The translations under genes and the position numbers were made by a program. Source: Oscillibacter sp. (GTDB taxonomy: Bacteria; Bacillota; Clostridia; Oscillospirales; Oscillospiraceae). Taken from it: a stretch of DNA of 17,889 bases. Position 1 is the first letter of the stretch. Every line of letters starts with the position of its first letter. Positions 14,218 to 17,889 of this stretch are shown here, one piece after another. The DNA is taken from contig JAAWIL010000022.1 of the NCBI GenBank assembly GCA_022796315.1, positions 1-17,889 of the forward strand, written 5' to 3'. Below the pieces are notes generated by a model. It saw only the letters and a list, made by a program, of their open reading frames with translations. It was not told the origin of the DNA and did not search any database.

Positions 14218-16118
14218 TCCGCGCCATCATCGGCACGGCGGGCCACGTGGACCACGGCAAGACCTGCCTGATCCAGGCGCTCACCGGCGTGGACGCCGAC
14301 CGCCTGCCGGAGGAGAAGGCCCGGGGCCTCACCATCGAGCTGGGCTTTGCCCCCCTGGTGTTCCCGGATGGCCTCCAGGCCGGCATTGTGGACGTCCCCG
14401 GCCATGAGCGCTACATCCGCCACATGCTCTGCGGCGCGGCGGGGATGGACATTGCCCTGCTGGCAGTGGCCGCTGACGAGGGCATTATGCCCCAGACGGC
14501 GGAGCACCTGGACATCCTGGGCCTCCTGGGAGTCCGGGAGGGCCTTCTGGTTCTGACCAAGGCCGACCTGGTGGACGCTGCCGGCCTGGACCAGGCGGCC
14601 CAGGAACTGCGGCGGCAGGTCCGGGGCACCTTTTTGGAGGGAAAGCCCCTCCTGACGGTCTCGGCCCGCACGGGGCAGGGGATTCCGGAGCTGCGGGAGG
14701 CGCTGCGCCGGACTCTGCTGGCCCTGCCGGCCAGGGAGGCGCGGGGACCCTTCCGGCTGCCCATGGACCGGGTCTTCACCCTGGAGGGCTTTGGCACGGT
14801 GGTCACCGGCACGCTGCTGGAGGGGACCATTCGCCGGGACGACCCGGTGGAGATCTCCCCCACGGGCCCCAGAGGACGGGTCCGGGGTCTCCAGGTCTTT
14901 GGGCGGGAGGTGGAGGCGGCTTTTGCGGGCCAGCGGGTGGCGGTGAACCTCTCCGGGGTGAAGCGGGAGGAGCTCCGCCGGGGAAACACGCTGATCCCGC
15001 CGGGGTCCCTGACGCCCTCGCTGCTGCTGGACGTGCGGCTGGAGCTGCTGGCCGGCTTCCGGGATACGCTGCGCAGCGGGACGCGAGTCCGGCTGCATCA
15101 TGGCGCCGCCGCCTGTCTGGCCCGGGCGGCGCTGCTGGAGGGGGAGCGGCTGTCCGGGGGCCAGGGGTGCTATGCCCAGCTGCGGCTGGAGGAACCGCTG
15201 GCGGCCAGAGCCGGGGACCGCTTTGTGCTCCGGCTCCTCTCCCCGGCGAGGACCCTGGGCGGCGGGGTGATTCTGGACCCCGCGCCACGCCGGCACCGCA
15301 GGGGGGACCCGGCGGTGCTGGAGGCCCTGGCGGTGCGGGAGAGCGGCAGTCCGGACCGGCGCCTCCTCCAGGCCATGGAGGAAGCCGGCGGAGAAATGGA
15401 CCTGCGGGGCCTGGAATCGTCTTTGCGGCTGCCGGAGGAAGTCCTGGCGCCGGCGCTGGCGGCGCTGCTGGAGCGGGGAGAGGTGTTGGAACTGGCCCCA
15501 GGCAGGTATCTGCCGCGGTCGGTGCGGGACCGCCTCCAAGACCGCTGCCGGGAGGTTCTGGCGGCCTATCACCGGGCCAACCCCCTCCAGGCGGGCATCC
15601 GGGAGGCGGAGCTGCGGCAGCGGACCGGGGGAAGCGCCGCGCTGCTGGAGCATCTGGCCGGGGAGGGTGCCCTCCGCCGGACCGGGGACCGCTGCGCCCT
15701 GCCGGACTTTTGCGTTCGCCTGACCCGCCGGCAGGAGGAGATCCGCCGCACGATTCTGGGCCTCTGCGCCGGGATGGGCCGCCATACCCCTGCTCCGGCG
15801 GCCCTGGCGGCCAAGTTTCCCCTGAGGGACCGGGAGGACTTCCGCCGGGTGCTGGAGAGCCTGCTCTCGGAGGGAGCACTGGTGCTTCTGGCGCCGGAGG
15901 TCCTCTGTCCTGCCGGGGATCTGGCGGCGTACCGGCAGGCGGCGGCGGGGTGGTTCGCGGACCACGAGACGCTGACCCTGGCCCGCTTCCGGGATCTGCT
16001 GGGGACCTCCCGGGACTACGCTCTGCTGGTGCTGGAGTACTTCGACCGCCAGGGGATGACCCGGCGGGAGGGGGATCTCCGCCGTCCCGGCCCGGTGCCG
16101 CTGGGTGGGGAACCGTAG
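14214..16118 (+). CDS. selB: Selenocysteine-specific elongation factor
   Basis: GTPase that carries selenocysteyl-tRNA-Sec to ribosomes paused at UGA codons next to a SECIS hairpin. It has 634 residues (E. coli SelB 614). The EF-Tu-like part shows G1 GHVDHGKT (10-17), RGLTIELGF (37-45), G3 DVPGHE (60-65), G4 TKAD (115-118) and G5 SARTG (150-154). Beta-barrel domains II and III follow, then four C-terminal winged helices. The last contains LARFRDLLGTSRDYALLVLEYFDRQG in two parts, LARFRDLLGTSRDYA and LVLEYFDRQG, the SECIS-binding end of the family. The start is the ATG in the ATGA overlap with selA, with GGGAGGTG 5 nt upstream; a much longer open frame from 13410 is only an out-of-frame overlap with selA. 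Confidence 0.96.
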   Translation: MIRAIIGTAGHVDHGKTCLIQALTGVDADRLPEEKARGLTIELGFAPLVFPDGLQAGIVDVPGHERYIRHMLCGAAGMDIALLAVAADEGIMPQTAEHLDILGLLGVREGLLVLTKADLVDAAGLDQAAQELRRQVRGTFLEGKPLLTVSARTGQGIPELREALRRTLLALPAREARGPFRLPMDRVFTLEGFGTVVTGTLLEGTIRRDDPVEISPTGPRGRVRGLQVFGREVEAAFAGQRVAVNLSGVKREELRRGNTLIPPGSLTPSLLLDVRLELLAGFRDTLRSGTRVRLHHGAAACLARAALLEGERLSGGQGCYAQLRLEEPLAARAGDRFVLRLLSPARTLGGGVILDPAPRRHRRGDPAVLEALAVRESGSPDRRLLQAMEEAGGEMDLRGLESSLRLPEEVLAPALAALLERGEVLELAPGRYLPRSVRDRLQDRCREVLAAYHRANPLQAGIREAELRQRTGGSAALLEHLAGEGALRRTGDRCALPDFCVRLTRRQEEIRRTILGLCAGMGRHTPAPAALAAKFPLRDREDFRRVLESLLSEGALVLLAPEVLCPAGDLAAYRQAAAGWFADHETLTLARFRDLLGTSRDYALLVLEYFDRQGMTRREGDLRRPGPVPLGGEP

Positions 16119-16153
16119 GGGCGGACCCGCCGCCCCTGCGGGGAAGCGGGTCC
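16118..16153 (+). other. Two mutually exclusive hairpins between selB and selC
   Basis: GGGGCGG (16118-16124) can pair with CCGCCCC (16130-16136). Alternatively GGACCCGC (16123-16130) pairs with GCGGGTCC (16146-16153) around CCCC-TGC-GGGG (16133-16143). The two stems share bases and cannot form together. No T-tract follows either, so neither is a clear terminator. They may guide processing of the tRNA from the selAB message. Confidence 0.5.
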
Positions 16154-16180
16154 TGTCTTGGCAAGGGCCTGTGTTTATAT

Positions 16181-16277
16181 GGGAGCAGCTGGGCGCCGGT
16201 GTGTCCCCCGGTCTTCAAAACCGGTGTGGGCGGCGAGGAGCCGCCCGGGTGGGTTCGACTCCCACCTGCCCCCGCCA
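16181..16277 (+). tRNA. selC: tRNA-Sec (anticodon UCA)
   Basis: The 97-nt sequence folds as a bacterial tRNA-Sec: 8-nt acceptor arm (16181-16188 with 16266-16273), 6-bp D stem GGGCGC/GUGUCC, anticodon stem CCGGU/ACCGG with loop CUUCAAA (anticodon UCA), a long variable arm GGGCGGC/GCCGCCC, T stem GUGGG/CCCAC with loop UUCGACU, discriminator G16274 and encoded CCA (16275-16277). The 8+5 acceptor/T arrangement and G73 are identity features for SerRS, SelA and SelB. The odd point is A16184 opposite C16270, an A-C mismatch at the fourth acceptor pair. No promoter is visible right upstream, so it is probably cut from the selAB transcript. Confidence 0.95.
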
Positions 16278-16282
16278 GCTCA

Positions 16283-16385
16283 GAAATTCTCATCACCGCT
16301 CCGTTTCCGGCTTCGCCGAAAACTGCGCTATGATGGGAATTTCTTCGCTTTCGGCCCCGATTCGCTTCGCTGGATTCGGGGCCGA
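16283..16385 (+). other. Two long hairpins after tRNA-Sec
   Basis: GAAATTCTCATCA (16283-16295) pairs with TGATGGGAATTTC (16331-16343) in a 13-bp stem with one T-G wobble; inside it GTTT-C-CGGC faces GCCG-A-AAAC. Directly after it TCGGCCCCGA (16351-16360) pairs perfectly with TCGGGGCCGA (16376-16385). Neither has a T run, so a role in RNA 3' end formation or protection is only a guess. No gene is seen in 16278-16549 on either strand. Confidence 0.5.
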
Positions 16386-16416
16386 GGAGGGACGCGGGGA
16401 GGGATGACCTCCGGAT

Positions 16417-16511
16417 TTTCCTTTGGGGTTTCTTTCAAGGTTTCCTTTGAGTTTCCTTTCAAGTCTCCTTTCAAGTCTCCCTTCGAGCCTCCCTTCAAAT
16501 CTCCTTTTAAG
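16417..16511. repeat. Degenerate 12-bp tandem repeat, eight units
   Basis: Units resembling TCTCCTTTCAAG run from 16417 to 16511: seven of 12 bp and one of 11 bp (16441-16451). They are pyrimidine-rich on the plus strand. They would read as four-residue motifs in any open frame, but no start, ribosome site or homology supports a protein. They lie just beyond the selD terminator. Confidence 0.7.
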
Positions 16512-16514
16512 AAA

Positions 16515-16545
16515 GAAACACGCGCCGCGCAGCGGTGCGTGTTTC
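16515..16545 (-). terminator. Rho-independent terminator of selD
   Basis: On the minus strand GAAACACGC (16545-16537) pairs with GCGTGTTTC (16523-16515). After an A-C mismatch CCGC/GCGG extend the stem to a TGC loop. TTTCTT follows on the minus strand. The hairpin begins 5 bp after the selD stop. Confidence 0.75.
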
Positions 16546-16549
16546 CTTC

Positions 16550-17587
16550 CTATTCTAGAACCAATGCGGTTTTGCCTCGGGGTTCGGCGCGGCCGATGAC
16601 GGCGCTGTAGGGCGCGTGCCGCCGCAGCTTGTCCAGCAGCGCGTCCGCCTGCGGCTCCGGGACAGCGGCCAGCAGGCCTCCGGAGGTTTGGGGGTCGGCG
16701 CAGAGATCCGTCAGGGACTGCTCCGCCGTCTCCAGCTGTTGCAGGTGGGGCTGCACGTGCTCCAGGTTGCGGTAGGCGCCGGCGGGGAGGAGTCCCAGCT
16801 CCGCCAGCTCCCTGGCCCCCGGCAGCAGGGGAACGGCGTGGCTGTTCAGCCGCAGGGTCACGCCGCTGCCCGCCGCCATCTCCAGGGCGTGGCCCAGGAG
16901 GCCGAAGCCGGTGACGTCGGTGCAGGCGTGGACCTCCACGGCGGCGAGGTCCGCCCCGGCGCGGGCATTGAGCATGGTCATGCTGTCCACCATGGCCTGG
17001 TAGTGTTTCGGAGAGACCAGGTCCCCCTTGATGCCGGTGGTCAGTACCCCGGTGCCCAGGGCCTTGGTGAGGATCAGCACATCCCCCGGCTGGGCCCCGA
17101 TGTTCCGCAGGATGCGGCCCGGGTGAACGAAGCCGGTGACGCAAAGGCCGTATTTTGGTTCGCTGTCCTGGATCGTGTGTCCGCCGGCGATGGGACAGCC
17201 GGCCTCCCGTGCCTTGTCGTGTCCGCCCTCTAAGATCTTGCGGAGGATCTCCGGGGGCAGGCAGTCCGGCACGCAGAGGAGGTTCATGGCAAGACGCGGC
17301 GTGCCCCCCATGGCGTAGACGTCGCTGAGGGCGTTGGCGGCCGCGATCTGGCCGAAGGTATAGGGATCATCCACGATGGGCGTGAAGAAGTCCACCGTCT
17401 GGATGACCGCGAGATCCTCGCTGACCTGGTAGACGCAGGCGTCGTCGCTGCTGTCATAGCCCACCAGCAGATTGGGGTCCTGCAGGTTGGGCAGTCCGGT
17501 CAGGAGGGCTGTCAGGGCGCCCGGCCCCAGCTTGGCCGCTCAACCGGCAGCGGTGGTCAGCCGCGTCAGCCGCAGATTCTCTGCCAT
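16550..17587 (-). CDS. selD: Selenide, water dikinase, a selenocysteine-containing SelD
   Basis: Makes selenophosphate from selenide and ATP, the selenium donor for SelA. The full product is 345 residues if TGA at 17542-17540 is read as Sec16. It begins MAENLRLTRLTTAAGU, followed by AAKLGPGA, with the conserved Lys19. This equals the GCGCK active site of E. coli SelD (Cys17, Lys20), with Sec for the catalytic Cys and Ala for the dispensable second Cys. Downstream are GYDSSDDA, QTVDFFTPIVDDPY, AAANALSDVYAMGG, GGHTIQDSEPKYG and the AIRS C-terminal domain with DVTGFGLLGHA. ATG 17587 has GAGGTG about 6 nt upstream. Without recoding only a fragment from GTG 17464 would be called, lacking the active site. 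It is convergent with selABC. Confidence 0.93.
17509..17542 (-). promoter_or_regulatory. Sec UGA codon and bSECIS hairpin of selD
   Basis: The UGA is at 17542-17540. In the mRNA a stem follows nine bases later: CUG (17530-17528) pairs with CAG (17511-17509) and GGGC (17527-17524) with GCCC (17518-17515), with a UGA bulge on the 3' side and the apical loop CGGGC (17523-17519). The loop begins 17 nt after the UGA and has G in its second position, which fits the general bacterial SECIS pattern of a small G-containing loop about 16-37 nt downstream. Confidence 0.65.
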
Positions 17588-17768
17588 ATGGATCACCTCG
17601 CTTTCCTCCGCAGAGTCATCCCATCCGGCTCCCGTTGCCTGGAAAAGGCAGGGGGCGCGGGGGAAAATGGGTCCGGTCTGTCAGACCGTGAGTTCGATCA
17701 AAAGGCCTCCGCCCCTGGACGTACAGGGCGGCGTGTCCCATGCGCATAGGGGGGTCCTGCCTGCTCTT
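17588..17768. other. Spacer upstream of selD with palindromes
   Basis: No gene and no convincing sigma-A promoter is seen on the minus strand. A perfect 15-nt inverted repeat, CGGTCTG-T-CAGACCG, lies at 17674-17688. A CCCTG/CAGGG hairpin and the palindrome ATGCGCAT follow towards the end repeat. A region near 17688-17700 resembles a tRNA T-loop, but no cloverleaf can be built. Confidence 0.4.
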
Positions 17769-17889
17769 AGAGCCTGTTTAAAATCTCCCCGCACATGTCT
17801 TGGCGGCGTATTTTCCGCCCTGACTGCGTTAAAAATCCTTGCCATCCGTCAGGATGCCTGCGGATTTTTGCCTTGCAGGGCAAAAAATC
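17769..17889. repeat. Dispersed repeat, right copy (inverted)
   Basis: 17769-17862 is the inverted copy of 1-94 with one mismatch, and the element continues to the window end. The last part, GATTTTTGCC (17863-17872) with GGCAAAAAATC (17879-17889), forms a hairpin with one bulged base. The outer end begins AGAGCCTGTTTAAAATC, which may be a terminal motif of a mobile element. No coding sequence is inside the visible part. Confidence 0.85.

Noticed and set aside
14139..15965. Long minus-strand open frame across selB, and another at 14803-16296
   Set aside because: Antisense shadow frames in very GC-rich DNA, with Pro/Gly/Arg-rich composition and no recognisable domain.
16158..16610. Plus-strand 150-codon frame through selC and the 12-bp repeats
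   Set aside because: It runs through the tRNA gene, and its repetitive part only mirrors the DNA tandem repeat.
17670..17725. Possible degenerate tRNA upstream of selD
   Set aside because: A GTTCGATC block resembles a T-loop, but no acceptor, D or anticodon arms can be paired around it.

Overview
The window looks like part of a chromosome from a GC-rich anaerobic member of Clostridia, most likely an Oscillospiraceae-type gut bacterium (Flavonifractor, Lawsonibacter, Oscillibacter or Intestinimonas relatives). The clues are a clostridial butyryl-CoA dehydrogenase/EtfBA cluster, strong Shine-Dalgarno sites, consensus sigma-A promoters (several TTGACA/TATAAT-type) in very GC-rich DNA, a Firmicutes cardiolipin synthase, a G5/3D cell-wall protein and a complete bacterial selenocysteine system. 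The genus is an inference. No plasmid, phage, CRISPR or complete insertion sequence is seen.

Layout. 1-94: one arm of a dispersed repeat whose inverted copy closes the window at 17769-17862 (93 of 94 bases match), so the contig probably ends in copies of one repeat family. 309-1745 (+): nicotinate phosphoribosyltransferase (pncB), with its own promoter. 1831-2256 (-): MarR-type regulator, convergent with pncB over a shared terminator and divergent from the next operon. 2620-5661 (+): acyl-CoA dehydrogenase, etfB and etfA, with a near-consensus promoter and a strong terminator. 5883-11151 (+): cardiolipin synthase, a TtcA-like tRNA thiolase and a 904-residue zinc-ribbon/Sel1-repeat protein, probably one transcript. 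11227-12282 (-): exported G5/3D-domain wall protein with a TTG start.

12658-17587: the selenocysteine region. A promoter and a leader of about 167 nt with several hairpins precede selA; selB overlaps selA by 4 bp; selC (tRNA-Sec, anticodon UCA) lies 62 bp after selB with no evident promoter of its own. selD is convergent on the minus strand and is itself a selenoprotein: its catalytic residue is an in-frame TGA (17540-17542) followed by a bSECIS-like hairpin. Ordinary gene calling would start it at an internal GTG and lose 41 residues, including the active site. Together these genes charge, convert and insert selenocysteine: SelD makes selenophosphate, SelA converts Ser-tRNA-Sec to Sec-tRNA-Sec, and SelB delivers it to UGA codons next to SECIS hairpins. 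Because SelD needs the system it feeds, the circuit depends on itself.

The most interesting non-gene signals are the folded selA leader, two competing hairpins between selB and selC, an A-C mismatch in the tRNA-Sec acceptor stem, the indel-free 108-bp periodicity of the Sel1 gene, a degenerate 12-bp tandem repeat between selC and selD, and the matching repeats at the two ends.
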